From: an uncultured Pelagibacteraceae bacterium
Lineage (GTDB): Bacteria > Pseudomonadota > Alphaproteobacteria > Pelagibacterales > Pelagibacteraceae
Direction of reading: 5' to 3'
Assembly: GCA_902573425.1 (NCBI GenBank)
Contig: CACGJO010000003.1
Span: 1-64,000, forward strand
DNA length: 64,000 bases
A program made the translations under genes and the position numbers. Below, piece by piece: positions 42,102-51,674 of the stretch (positions are counted from its first letter, which is position 1; each line of letters starts with the position of its first letter). The notes below the pieces were generated by a model. That model made no database searches and was not told the origin of the DNA. It saw only the letters and a list, made by a program, of their open reading frames with translations.

Positions 42102-44462
42102 ATGAGTTCAGCACCAGATCCAGACAAACCAAATTTTTTTGAAAGATTTGATGAAGAAGGTGGTTCGAGAAGAAAATTAAAAAATTGGAATTTAAAACTT
42201 GTTGCTACGATTGCAATTTCGTGGTCATTATTTCAGCTTTGGTATGCATCTCCGTTACCATTCATATTAGATTTCGGAAAGATAATTGATGTACCAGCAC
42301 GGTCAGTCCATCTTGCATTTGGATTAGTTTTATGTTTTTTAGCGTATCCAGGTCTTAAGAAAAGAAGAGACAAACCAATATCTATATTTGATATTTTCTT
42401 AGTAATTATAGGTTTAGTTGCAACATTATATATATTCTTTGATTATGAAGGCTTAGTTTATCGACAAGGAATAATGGCCAAAACAAATTTATTTGGTTTT
42501 GCTATACCTTATGAAGTTATACTGGGATCTTTAGGAATTATTCTTTTGTTAGAGGCCACACGAAGAGCCATTGGAACTCCATTAGTAGTTATTGCATTAA
42601 TTTTTTTATTTTTTTCAGTATTTGGACAATCAATGCCAGATCTTATTTCGCATCAAGGATTATCTCTGACGAGATTAGTAGGTTATCATTGGTTTGGAGG
42701 AGAGGCAATATTTGGGATACCAATAAGTGTCTCAGTCAGTTTTATATTTCTATTTGTATTATTTGGCGCAATTTTAGATGTTGCTGGAGGTGGAAAATAT
42801 TTTTTAAATTTAGCATTTGCTTTAGTTGGAAAAATGAGAGGCGGTCCGGCAAAAGCAGCAATTTTAGCTTCAGGATTAACCGGTTTGATTTCTGGTTCGT
42901 CTGTTGCAAATACTGTAACTACAGGAACATTCACAATACCAATTATGAAAAAAACTGGTTTACCGCCAGTCAAGGCTGGAGCTGTTGAAGTAGCTGCTTC
43001 TGTAAATGGACAGATTATGCCACCAATTATGGGGGCTGCAGCTTTTGTTATGGCAGAACTTTTAGGCATATCATATTTTACTGTTATTACTCATGCGTTT
43101 TTACCGGCGGTTATTTCCTACATTGCTTTATTTTATATTTCACATTTAGAATCCGTGAAATTAAATATTAAAGGATTACCTGAAAGTGAAATACCTAAAT
43201 TGGGAAAAACTTTTTTAGGAGGAATTCACTTTCTAATTCCAATTTTTATTCTTATTTATTTGCTATTAGTTGAAAGATGGACAGCTGCTTCATCCGTATT
43301 TTATTCAATATTATCATTAATGGTAATAATTTTTGTAAAAGAATTATTAGATGCAAAGAAAAATGATCTTAGTTTATCTAATGCTGTTAAAGTAGGTTTT
43401 AACAAAGTTGTAGGCGGTCTTGAAAAAGGAGCAATCAATATGATCAGCGTTGCGATCGCGATAGCAACTGCAGGAATAATAGTCGGGTCAGTAGCTTCAA
43501 CTGGGTTGAGCAACAACTTAATAGTTATAGTAGAAGCTATATCTGGTGGGAATATAATAACTTTATTAGTACTCACTGCCTTACTTTGTATTATCTTGGG
43601 AATGGGTTTACCAACAACTGCAAACTATTTAGTAGTTGCCGCTTTGATGGCGCAGGTAGTTGTAGAAGTAGGAAACGCTTCTGGTTATATTTTTCCACTA
43701 ATCGCAATTCATTTGTATGTTTTTTATTATGGATTAATGGCCGATGTCACACCCCCTGTTGGTTTGGCATCTTATGCAGCAGCAGCAATTTCAAGAGCAG
43801 ACCCGATCAAAACTGGAATACAAGCTTTTTGGTACAGTTTAAGAACTGGAATACTTCCGATTGTTTTTATATTTAATAATGAATTATTATTAATCGGTAT
43901 AGAAAGTTTGTGGCATGGATTTTTAGTTGTCTCAACTTCTCTGGTAGCAATTTTAGTGTTCACCTCAGCAACACAAGGTTGGTTTATAAACAAACTCAGA
44001 TGGTACGAAATTATTATTTTTATTGTAATTGCTATGTCATTATTTAGACCAGGATATATTTTAGATAAATTTTCTCCAAAATTTGAAAGCAAACAGCTCA
44101 ATGCTGAACGAATTAGTTTGATCCAGTTTGAACCGAATAGGAATGTGCATATTAAAGTAACTAGAAGAACAGAGTATGGTGATCGGTATAGACTTTTTGT
44201 GATAGATAAAAAAAGTTTTGAAAATCACTACTCTTTAGAAGATGCGGGTATAACTTTAAAAAATATCGATGGCAGGATTACAATTGATAATTTAAAATGG
44301 AATGGAATAGCAAAAAAAATGGGAATGGAAACAGGAGATGTAATCAGTGAATTTAAAATCGAAAACTTAGACAGACCCAACAAAGCAATCATTTATCCAT
44401 TTTCACTAACATTATTATTTATTTTTGGGTATTTTAATTATAGAAGAACTAAAGCGAATTGA
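42102..44462 (+). CDS. TRAP transporter permease, 4TM/12TM fusion with C-terminal DUF3394-like region
   Basis: LTGLISGSSVANTVTTGTFTIPIMKKTG; GMGLPTTANYLVVAALMAQ; MADVTPPVGLASYAAAAIS. Confidence 0.95.
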   Translation: MSSAPDPDKPNFFERFDEEGGSRRKLKNWNLKLVATIAISWSLFQLWYASPLPFILDFGKIIDVPARSVHLAFGLVLCFLAYPGLKKRRDKPISIFDIFLVIIGLVATLYIFFDYEGLVYRQGIMAKTNLFGFAIPYEVILGSLGIILLLEATRRAIGTPLVVIALIFLFFSVFGQSMPDLISHQGLSLTRLVGYHWFGGEAIFGIPISVSVSFIFLFVLFGAILDVAGGGKYFLNLAFALVGKMRGGPAKAAILASGLTGLISGSSVANTVTTGTFTIPIMKKTGLPPVKAGAVEVAASVNGQIMPPIMGAAAFVMAELLGISYFTVITHAFLPAVISYIALFYISHLESVKLNIKGLPESEIPKLGKTFLGGIHFLIPIFILIYLLLVERWTAASSVFYSILSLMVIIFVKELLDAKKNDLSLSNAVKVGFNKVVGGLEKGAINMISVAIAIATAGIIVGSVASTGLSNNLIVIVEAISGGNIITLLVLTALLCIILGMGLPTTANYLVVAALMAQVVVEVGNASGYIFPLIAIHLYVFYYGLMADVTPPVGLASYAAAAISRADPIKTGIQAFWYSLRTGILPIVFIFNNELLLIGIESLWHGFLVVSTSLVAILVFTSATQGWFINKLRWYEIIIFIVIAMSLFRPGYILDKFSPKFESKQLNAERISLIQFEPNRNVHIKVTRRTEYGDRYRLFVIDKKSFENHYSLEDAGITLKNIDGRITIDNLKWNGIAKKMGMETGDVISEFKIENLDRPNKAIIYPFSLTLLFIFGYFNYRRTKAN

Positions 44463-44463
44463 T

Positions 44464-44877
44464 TTATTTATCAACTTTCAAAATTTTCCACACACCCGAG
44501 GTAACAGCTACTACACCTTGCGAGTTAATAATCTCACAAGTTAAGAATACTAAAGTATTAGTTTTCTTTTGAACTTTTACTTTGGCAATAAGTTTGTCAC
44601 CTAATTTACCCGCAGATATAAATTTCATTTCTAAAGAAATTGTTACACATCTTTTATTACCAGCAACTTGATGCGCAGCATTGCCCATACCAGTGTCAGC
44701 TATAAACGTAAGGAACCCACCGTGTGCCATACCAGCTGTGTTAAGGTGTATTTCCTTTACTTCAGTTTCGTATTCAAAAAGAGTGCTATCAATTTTTTTA
44801 CCCTTAAGTCCGCCAACATGCTTTGCATAACCTGAATTAGTTTCGTCCATATTTTCTTTTACCATACATCGGAGCAA
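44464..44877 (-). CDS. PaaI-like hotdog thioesterase (true start may be a few codons downstream)
   Basis: LNTAGMAHGGFLTFIADTGMGNAAHQ; SLEMKFISAGKLGDKL. Confidence 0.88.
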   Translation of the reverse strand: MLRCMVKENMDETNSGYAKHVGGLKGKKIDSTLFEYETEVKEIHLNTAGMAHGGFLTFIADTGMGNAAHQVAGNKRCVTISLEMKFISAGKLGDKLIAKVKVQKKTNTLVFLTCEIINSQGVVAVTSGVWKILKVDK

Positions 44878-45739
44878 GTTGTGAGAAAATAACTGCTGAT
44901 AATATTATTATTATTCCAAATATTTTAAATTCATTTAAATATTGATTTAAGACTATCCAGGCTGCAATGGATCCAAAAACACCCTCTAGAGAAAAAATAA
45001 TAGCTACAGGTGCAGGGGAAAGATTTTGCTGCCCAAAAACTTGTAACATAAAAGCTATTCCACTTGATAACACTCCCGCATAAATTAATTCAGTAGTCTC
45101 CATTGATATAAGTTTTAGCGAAATAAATTCAAAGGAGAAAGCCGGTATAAAGGAGATTAATGAGGCACTTAAACATTGAAAAGTTGCAATTGTGATTGGG
45201 TAATTAAAAATCTTTAGAAATTTAGATATAAATACTATGTGGAAGGCCCAAAAAAAAGCACCTACTACAACTAAAGAGTCACCAAATCTCACTCGTAGAT
45301 TTCCAAGTTCACTTAAAAATAAACCTCCGACTAAGCACATCAAAACTGAAGGCCAAACAGAATTATGAATTTTTTTTGAGAAAAGAAAGTAGGCTATTAT
45401 AGGAACGATCACTACATACAAAACTGTAAAAACTGCTGAATTAGCAACATCGGTATACAAAAGAGAAACCTGTTGAAAAATATTTCCACCTGCTAAGAAA
45501 AAACCAAGAAAAAAAAGATAAATAAATATTTTTTCAAAACTTAATTTTGTCTCTTTGACTTTTTTAAATTCAAAAATAAAAAAAAAAGGTAATAGGGTGA
45601 AAAATCCTAACAATAATCTGACAGCAGAAAATGTATAAGGTCCTATATAGTCCATACCCATATCTTGAGCAACAAATGCTGTTCCCCAAATTAATGAACA
45701 AGAGACTGCGCAAATTAGCGAAAATATTTTTTTATTCAT
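44837..45739 (-). CDS. EamA/DMT family transporter
   Basis: LIWGTAFVAQDMGMDYIGPYTFSAVRLLLG; LEGVFGSIAAWIVLNQYL. Confidence 0.92.
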   Translation of the reverse strand: MNKKIFSLICAVSCSLIWGTAFVAQDMGMDYIGPYTFSAVRLLLGFFTLLPFFFIFEFKKVKETKLSFEKIFIYLFFLGFFLAGGNIFQQVSLLYTDVANSAVFTVLYVVIVPIIAYFLFSKKIHNSVWPSVLMCLVGGLFLSELGNLRVRFGDSLVVVGAFFWAFHIVFISKFLKIFNYPITIATFQCLSASLISFIPAFSFEFISLKLISMETTELIYAGVLSSGIAFMLQVFGQQNLSPAPVAIIFSLEGVFGSIAAWIVLNQYLNEFKIFGIIIILSAVIFSQLAPMYGKRKYGRN

Positions 45740-46993
45740 TTAGACAGCTAACTTGAATGCAAAATCTTTACCTAAGCTTTTAGATAAATGGACACAAAAT
45801 CTTGCACCTTCAGCACCATCTATAACTCTATGGTCATATGACAAAGAGATTGGTAATATTTTTCTTTCGATAAACTGACCGTTTACTTTCTTCACTTTTT
45901 CAAATGTTTTTCCCACTCCTAGAATTGCTACCTCAGGAGGATTTATAATTGGTGTGAAAAAATTTCCTCCGATACCGCCAAGGCTTGATATTGTCATCGA
46001 ACCACCAAAGAATTCTTTTTTATCAATTTTTAGCTCCTTACATAATTTACTTACTCTTTTAAGTTCTTCATAAATTTCTTTTAAACCCATTTGATCGACA
46101 TTTCTCATTTTTGGAACCATCAAACCATGCGGTGTATCTACGGCAAAACCAACATGATAATATTTTTTAAATATTAATTTGTTAGTAACAGTATCTATAG
46201 ATGAATTAAAATTAGGATATTCTTTTAATGCATTAACTACAGCTCTAGTTATAAATGCTAAAGGACTTATTCTGATCCTTTCACCAGTATAGTTATCAAT
46301 TAAAGTTGTTCTAAACTGTTCCATTTCAGTTATATCTATCTCATCATGTTGAGTAACGTGAGGGATCTCAGTCCATGATCTAACAAGTTGAGGTCCTGAT
46401 AACTTTTTCACTCTAGGAAGGTCTTTTTTTTCTATTTCTCCGAATGCTTCATGAGGATACTCATCCTTGTAAACTTTCTTTTCAACCTTTCCTTCATTAA
46501 CTGATACCTGAGATCTTACAAATTTTTTCACATCATCTTCAGTTACTCTACCAGCTCTTTGTGATCCAGGTATCTGAACAATATCAGCACCTAATTCTCT
46601 TGCAAATTTTCTTACCTTCGGACTTGCAGATGATACACCGTCTTTACTCAATTTTTTTACTACAGGAGCTATTTCTTTTGGAGTTTCAGTTACTATTTTC
46701 TTTTCAGGAATATTTTCTTTTATCTCAACTGCTTTTTTACTTTCTTCCTTTTTACTTACAGAATCTAACGATAATATTTCACTTCCTTCTGAAACTTTGT
46801 CACCAACTTTAACAATAATCTTATTGATTTTTCCTTCATCAGTTGCAGGAACTTCTACACTTGATTTATCACTTTCCAAAGTAATTAAGGGATCATTTTT
46901 TTTTATCTGTTCTCCTGACTTAACTAATACCTCAATCACTTCAACATTTTTAAAATCTCCGATATTTGGAACTAATATTTTTTTTTCAGGCAT
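45740..46993 (-). CDS. aceF: Pyruvate dehydrogenase E2 (dihydrolipoyl acetyltransferase)
   Basis: N-terminal lipoyl domain (LESDKSSVEVP), E3-binding domain (ASPKVRKFARELGADI), SYDHRVIDGAEGARF. Confidence 0.95.
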   Translation of the reverse strand: MPEKKILVPNIGDFKNVEVIEVLVKSGEQIKKNDPLITLESDKSSVEVPATDEGKINKIIVKVGDKVSEGSEILSLDSVSKKEESKKAVEIKENIPEKKIVTETPKEIAPVVKKLSKDGVSSASPKVRKFARELGADIVQIPGSQRAGRVTEDDVKKFVRSQVSVNEGKVEKKVYKDEYPHEAFGEIEKKDLPRVKKLSGPQLVRSWTEIPHVTQHDEIDITEMEQFRTTLIDNYTGERIRISPLAFITRAVVNALKEYPNFNSSIDTVTNKLIFKKYYHVGFAVDTPHGLMVPKMRNVDQMGLKEIYEELKRVSKLCKELKIDKKEFFGGSMTISSLGGIGGNFFTPIINPPEVAILGVGKTFEKVKKVNGQFIERKILPISLSYDHRVIDGAEGARFCVHLSKSLGKDFAFKLAV

Positions 46994-46999
46994 TAAACA

Positions 47000-49900
47000 C
47001 TATAATTTTGTTGGAAAAACTTTTGTTTGATCAATATTGTATTTTTTAATTGCTTTTTCTGCATGTTCTGAAGCCATCAATTGTTCTTTTGCTAATGCAC
47101 TTAAAGTGTATGTAACAATATGCTTTTTATCAACTTCAAAAAATTTTCTTAATTCCTTTCTTGTATCACTTCTTCCAAAACCATCAGTTCCCAATGTATA
47201 GAATGGTTTATTAAGATATGGTCTTATTTGGTCTGTATGTGATCTTATATAATCTGATGCTGCAAATATAATCCCCTCTTGAGAATCTAAACATTTTTGT
47301 ACATAACTTTTCTTAGGTTTCTCTTTTGGATTTAATAAATTTCTTCTTTCAACTTCCATACCATCTTTCTTTAATTCATTGAAACTAGTAGCACTCCAAA
47401 CATTACAATCTACTCCGTAATCTTTTGATAAAGTTTCAGCGGCTTTAATAACTTCTCTTAAAATTGATCCAGATCCTAACATCTGTACTTTTGCTTTTCC
47501 TTTTCCCTTATAACTTTTAAACAAATACATCCCTTTCAAAATTCCTTGATCTGAACCAGCAGGTTTTTCTGGATGAGTATAATTTTCATTCATTGCAGTT
47601 ATGTAGTAATAAATATTTTCTTTTTTTTCATGCATCCTCTTAAGTCCATCTCTAAAGATAACCGCCATCTCATATGAAAAAGTAGGGTCATAACTTACGC
47701 AGTTAGGTATTGCAGATGCCATGAGAAGACTATGTCCATCTTGGTGCTGCAAACCTTCTCCTGCTAAAGTTGTTTTTCCGGATGTTGCTCCAATCAAAAA
47801 ACCTCTGGTCTGAGAATCTGCAGCAGCCCATGCTAAGTCTCCAATTCTTTGAAAACCAAACATTGAATAAAATAAATAAATGGGAACCATTTCTAAATCA
47901 TGATTTGTGTAAGAAGTTCCAGCTGCAATCCATGATGACATTGCTCCTGCCTCTGTAATACCTTCTTGTAAAACTTGGCCACTTTTATCTTCTCTGTAAG
48001 AACTTAATTGCTCAGAGTCCACAGGTTCATACTTTTGACCTTCATGCGCATAGATACCAATTTTTTGAAAAAAACCTTCCATACCAAAAGTTCTTGCTTC
48101 ATCTGCAATGATTGGCACTAGTCTTGGAGCAACATTTTTATCTCTAAGTAAATTCGCAAGCATTCTTACAAGGGCCATGGTAGTTGACATTTCCTTATCA
48201 CCCGTGGACTTCATAAAACTTTCAAAGATGTCTTGTGGGGGTGTTTTAACAGGTTTAGCAAAAGTAGTTCTCTCAGGAATGTGTCCACCAAGCTTAACTC
48301 TACAATTTTTTAAATACTTTATTTCTGGTGAATTTTCTGGTGGTTTGTAATATTCAATATTTTTAACCTGTTTATCAGTAAGCGGCACATTAAATCTATC
48401 TCTATAAAATAATAAATCTTCCTCGTCTAATTTCTTTTGTTGGTGTGTTGTATTTATACTCTCACCAGATTTACCCATTCCATAACCTTTAATTGTTTTA
48501 GCTATTATGACAGTTGGCTTACCTTTGCATTGAACAGCAGCATGATAAGCCGAGTAAACTTTATGAGGATCATGTCCGCCTCTATTTAGTTTCCAAATGT
48601 CCGCATCAGTCATATTTGCCACCAAGTCTTTTAATTCGGGATATTTACCAAAAAATTTCTCTCTTACGTAAGCACCACCTTTTGCTTTGAATGCCTGATA
48701 TTCACCATCAACTGCTTCAGTCATTCTTTTAACCAGTAAACCAGTTTTGTCTTTGGACAAAAGCTGATCCCAGTAAGATCCCCAAATTACTTTAATTACA
48801 TTCCAACCTGACCCTCTAAATCTTCCTTCAAGTTCTTGAATAATTTTTCCATTACCTCTTACAGGGCCATCTAATCTTTGAAGGTTACAATTAATAACAA
48901 AAATTAAATTATCAAGTTTCTCTCTTGCTGCTAGTCCGACTGCACCAAAACTTTCAGGTTCATCCATTTCACCATCACCCAAATGACACCAAATTTTTCT
49001 GTCCTGATCTTTTAAAAGACCTCTGTTAATTAAATACTTAGTAAACCTTGCTTGATAAATTGCCATCATTGGTCCAAGTCCCATAGATACAGTTGGGAAC
49101 TGCCAAAATTTTGGCATCAACCATGGGTGTGGGTAAGAAGACAATCCACCCTTTTCAACTTCTTGTCTAAATTTATCTAATTGTTTTTCCGAAATTCTTC
49201 CTTCTAAAAAAGCTCTTGCATACATACCTGGTGCGCTATGGCCTTGGAAATATACCAAATCTCCCCCGAACTTATTATTTTTTGCTCTCCAAAAATGGTT
49301 CATACCGACGTCATACAATGTTGCTGCAGATGCAAAAGTACCAATATGACCACCTAACTCTGGATTTTTTTTGTTAGCTTTAACAACCATGGCAGCTGCA
49401 TTCCATCTTATGTAAGCTCTTATTTTTCTTTCTAAATTTTGATCTCCCGGAGATCTGACGTCAGCTGTTGCTGGTATAGTATTAATATAAGGTGTAGTTC
49501 TTGTATCAGGCAAAGTTAATCCTTGAGTATATGCTTCATCAATTACTTTCTTTAGTAGATAACCAGCTCTAGAGGATCCGTCTGACTTTACTACAGCCCT
49601 AAGCGAGTCTAACCATTCTTGTGTTTCCGCAGGATCTATATCATCTTTAGAAATTGGTTGAGCATAAGTTGTTTCTTTACCATTCGTAAGCCCATTTGTT
49701 TTTTCTGTGTGTTGAACTATTTCTTTTTTGGGTTCTTTAATTTCTTTTTTTGGAGAGGCAATTTCATCTTTCTCTTCATTTCTACCTTCTAAAGTAGCAA
49801 GAATACTTCCTTCAGAAACCTTATCTCCAATTTTTACTTTTAATTCAGAAATCTTACCTTCAATTGGGGAGGGTACCTCGACACTTGATTTGTCGCTCTC

Positions 49901-50014
49901 TAAAGTAACAATTGGATCATTTTTTTTTACTTGGTCACCAGGTTTTACAAGTACTTCGATTATTTCAACATCTTTAAAATCACCTATATCAGGAACAGAT
50001 ATATTCTTAGCCAT
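47000..50014 (-). CDS. aceE: Pyruvate dehydrogenase E1, homodimeric type, with N-terminal lipoyl domain
   Basis: Residues ~1-80 form a lipoyl domain (LESDKSSVEVPSPIEGKI); then linker; then AceE sequence from DPAETQEWLDSLRAVV; LGDGEMDEPESFGAVGLAAREKLDNLIFVINCNLQRLDGPVRGN. Confidence 0.97.
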   Translation of the reverse strand: MAKNISVPDIGDFKDVEIIEVLVKPGDQVKKNDPIVTLESDKSSVEVPSPIEGKISELKVKIGDKVSEGSILATLEGRNEEKDEIASPKKEIKEPKKEIVQHTEKTNGLTNGKETTYAQPISKDDIDPAETQEWLDSLRAVVKSDGSSRAGYLLKKVIDEAYTQGLTLPDTRTTPYINTIPATADVRSPGDQNLERKIRAYIRWNAAAMVVKANKKNPELGGHIGTFASAATLYDVGMNHFWRAKNNKFGGDLVYFQGHSAPGMYARAFLEGRISEKQLDKFRQEVEKGGLSSYPHPWLMPKFWQFPTVSMGLGPMMAIYQARFTKYLINRGLLKDQDRKIWCHLGDGEMDEPESFGAVGLAAREKLDNLIFVINCNLQRLDGPVRGNGKIIQELEGRFRGSGWNVIKVIWGSYWDQLLSKDKTGLLVKRMTEAVDGEYQAFKAKGGAYVREKFFGKYPELKDLVANMTDADIWKLNRGGHDPHKVYSAYHAAVQCKGKPTVIIAKTIKGYGMGKSGESINTTHQQKKLDEEDLLFYRDRFNVPLTDKQVKNIEYYKPPENSPEIKYLKNCRVKLGGHIPERTTFAKPVKTPPQDIFESFMKSTGDKEMSTTMALVRMLANLLRDKNVAPRLVPIIADEARTFGMEGFFQKIGIYAHEGQKYEPVDSEQLSSYREDKSGQVLQEGITEAGAMSSWIAAGTSYTNHDLEMVPIYLFYSMFGFQRIGDLAWAAADSQTRGFLIGATSGKTTLAGEGLQHQDGHSLLMASAIPNCVSYDPTFSYEMAVIFRDGLKRMHEKKENIYYYITAMNENYTHPEKPAGSDQGILKGMYLFKSYKGKGKAKVQMLGSGSILREVIKAAETLSKDYGVDCNVWSATSFNELKKDGMEVERRNLLNPKEKPKKSYVQKCLDSQEGIIFAASDYIRSHTDQIRPYLNKPFYTLGTDGFGRSDTRKELRKFFEVDKKHIVTYTLSALAKEQLMASEHAEKAIKKYNIDQTKVFPTKL

Positions 50015-50109
50015 TCATTTATTATACACAATTTTTGACACAATTTATCCGCTTTTTTGACACTTGGATTTTGCAATATGTTTTATGCAACTTTTAAGAC
50101 TTATATTTA

Positions 50110-50140
50110 AAAAGAAAAGACCCGATATAAACTCTCAGGT
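50110..50140 (-). terminator. Weak intrinsic terminator candidate upstream of aceE
   Basis: Minus strand ACCTGA-GAGTTTATA-TCGGGT (one G-U pair) followed by CTTTTCTTTTT. Confidence 0.4.
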
Positions 50141-50159
50141 ATTAATTCAGAAAATTTTA

Positions 50160-50300
50160 TTAAGAAAATACTTGGCTAAAACCAATTAATAGAACTACTA
50201 AAATTATTGCTCCATAGTAATACTGATATCCTCTTACAGTAAATGGTACTTTACTGATTGCTCTATTTTTTAGTTTTTTTCTTGGTTTAGATAATTTCAT
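50160..50300 (-). CDS. 46-aa single-TM small membrane protein; not in supplied ORF track
   Basis: MKLSKPRKKLKNRAISKVPFTVRGYQYYYGAIILVVLLIGFSQVFS; ATGA overlap with the acetyltransferase stop codon. Confidence 0.72.
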   Translation of the reverse strand: MKLSKPRKKLKNRAISKVPFTVRGYQYYYGAIILVVLLIGFSQVFS

Positions 50301-51481
50301 TTTCGTTCAATACACATAGCAACGCCCATGCCTCCCCCAATACATAGCGTAGCTAGACCCTTTTTGGAATCTCTTTTTAACATTTCATGAATTAGTGTGA
50401 CAAAAATTCTTGTGCCCGAAGCACCAATTGGATGGCCAAGAGCAATTGAACCACCGTTTACATTTACCTTTTCCATTGGAAGTGAAAGTTCCTTTACAAC
50501 AGCACAGCTTTGAGCCGCAAAAGCTTCATTGGCTTCTATTAGGTCCAAATCTTTTGAAGACCATCCAGCTATTTCCAAAGCTTTTTTTGAAGACGGTATA
50601 GGTCCTGTTCCCATAATTGATGGGTCTACTCCACATGATGCCCATGATTTAATTTCTGCCAGAGGTTTTAATCCTCTTTTTTCTGCCTCCTCCTTTGACA
50701 TTAAAATAACAGCTGCTGCACCATCATTAATACCTGATGCATTACCAGCAGTTACAGTTCCATCTTTTTTAAATGCTCCCCTTAACCTACTTAAAGTATC
50801 TAACGATGTAGTAGCTCTTGGGTGCTCATCTTTATTAAAAGTAGTATTACCTTTTTTAAGTTCAATTTCATAAGGCACTATTTCATCATCAAATTTATTT
50901 TCCTTTTGAGCCTTTAATGCCTTTGACTGCGAGTCAAAAGCAAATTTATCCTGATCTTTTCTTGTTACCTGAAATTGCTGAGCTACATTTTCTGCTGTGA
51001 TCCCCATGTGGTAACCATTAAATGCATCCCAAAGGCCATCCTTAATCATAGAGTCGACCAGTTCTGTATCTCCTAATTTTTTTCCATTTCTTAGATGAAC
51101 TACGTGAGGAGCTTGTGACATACTTTCCTGACCACCTGCAATTACAATATTTGAATTATTAGAAAGTATAGAATGATAACCAGAAGCTATAGATCTTAAA
51201 CCTGAACCACAAACTTGGTTTACAACATATGAAGGAATTTCTTTTGGTAATTTAGATTCGATAGCAGCTTGTCGAGCTGGATTCTGTCCAGCCCCACCAG
51301 TTAATACATGCCCCATTATAACTTCGTCAATTTCCGAGGGTTTTAAATTAGATTTTTTAATTGCACTAGAGATTACAGAAGAGCCCAATTTATATGCTGG
51401 TATATTCCTCAGAGTTCCCCCTAAAGAACCGATGGCCGTTCTGACTGCCGATGTAATTACTACTGATTTTTTTTCAGACAT
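50297..51481 (-). CDS. Acetyl-CoA acetyltransferase (thiolase)
   Basis: VVNQVCGSGLRSI active Cys; NVNGGSIALGHPIGASGTRI; LCIGGGMGVAMCIE. Confidence 0.96.
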   Translation of the reverse strand: MSEKKSVVITSAVRTAIGSLGGTLRNIPAYKLGSSVISSAIKKSNLKPSEIDEVIMGHVLTGGAGQNPARQAAIESKLPKEIPSYVVNQVCGSGLRSIASGYHSILSNNSNIVIAGGQESMSQAPHVVHLRNGKKLGDTELVDSMIKDGLWDAFNGYHMGITAENVAQQFQVTRKDQDKFAFDSQSKALKAQKENKFDDEIVPYEIELKKGNTTFNKDEHPRATTSLDTLSRLRGAFKKDGTVTAGNASGINDGAAAVILMSKEEAEKRGLKPLAEIKSWASCGVDPSIMGTGPIPSSKKALEIAGWSSKDLDLIEANEAFAAQSCAVVKELSLPMEKVNVNGGSIALGHPIGASGTRIFVTLIHEMLKRDSKKGLATLCIGGGMGVAMCIERK

Positions 51482-51573
51482 GAATAGACTAATTACATTC
51501 TATTTTAACTTATATCAATGCCATATAAAAAGCCTTTAAAGTTGGTAATTTCTTTGATACTTCAATAAATTGT

Positions 51574-51651
51574 GGTCCCATAGCTCAATTGGATCAGAGC
51601 GTCTCGCTACGGACGAGAAGGTTGAGGGTTCAAATCCTTCTGGGACCTCCA
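51574..51651 (+). tRNA. tRNA-Arg (anticodon ACG)
   Basis: Acceptor GGTCCCA/TGGGACC, anticodon arm TCTCG-CTACGGA-CGAGA, T-arm GGTTCAAATCC, encoded CCA. Confidence 0.97.
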
Positions 51652-51674
51652 GATAAAGCAAGGAGAGAAATTAC

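Noticed and set aside
42686-43069. 127-aa minus-strand ORF and the overlapping plus-frame ORF 42689-42988
   Set aside because: Shadows within the TRAP permease; low-complexity translation without domain signal.
46561-47030. Plus-strand ORFs of 77-83 aa over aceF
   Set aside because: Antisense to the lipoyl and linker coding region of aceF; Leu/Gln-rich shadow ORFs.
50094-50160. Possible riboswitch upstream of aceE (CCTGAGAGTTT... resembled parts of glycine/guanidine aptamers)
   Set aside because: Only short motif resemblance; no full aptamer architecture. A weak terminator explains the hairpin better.
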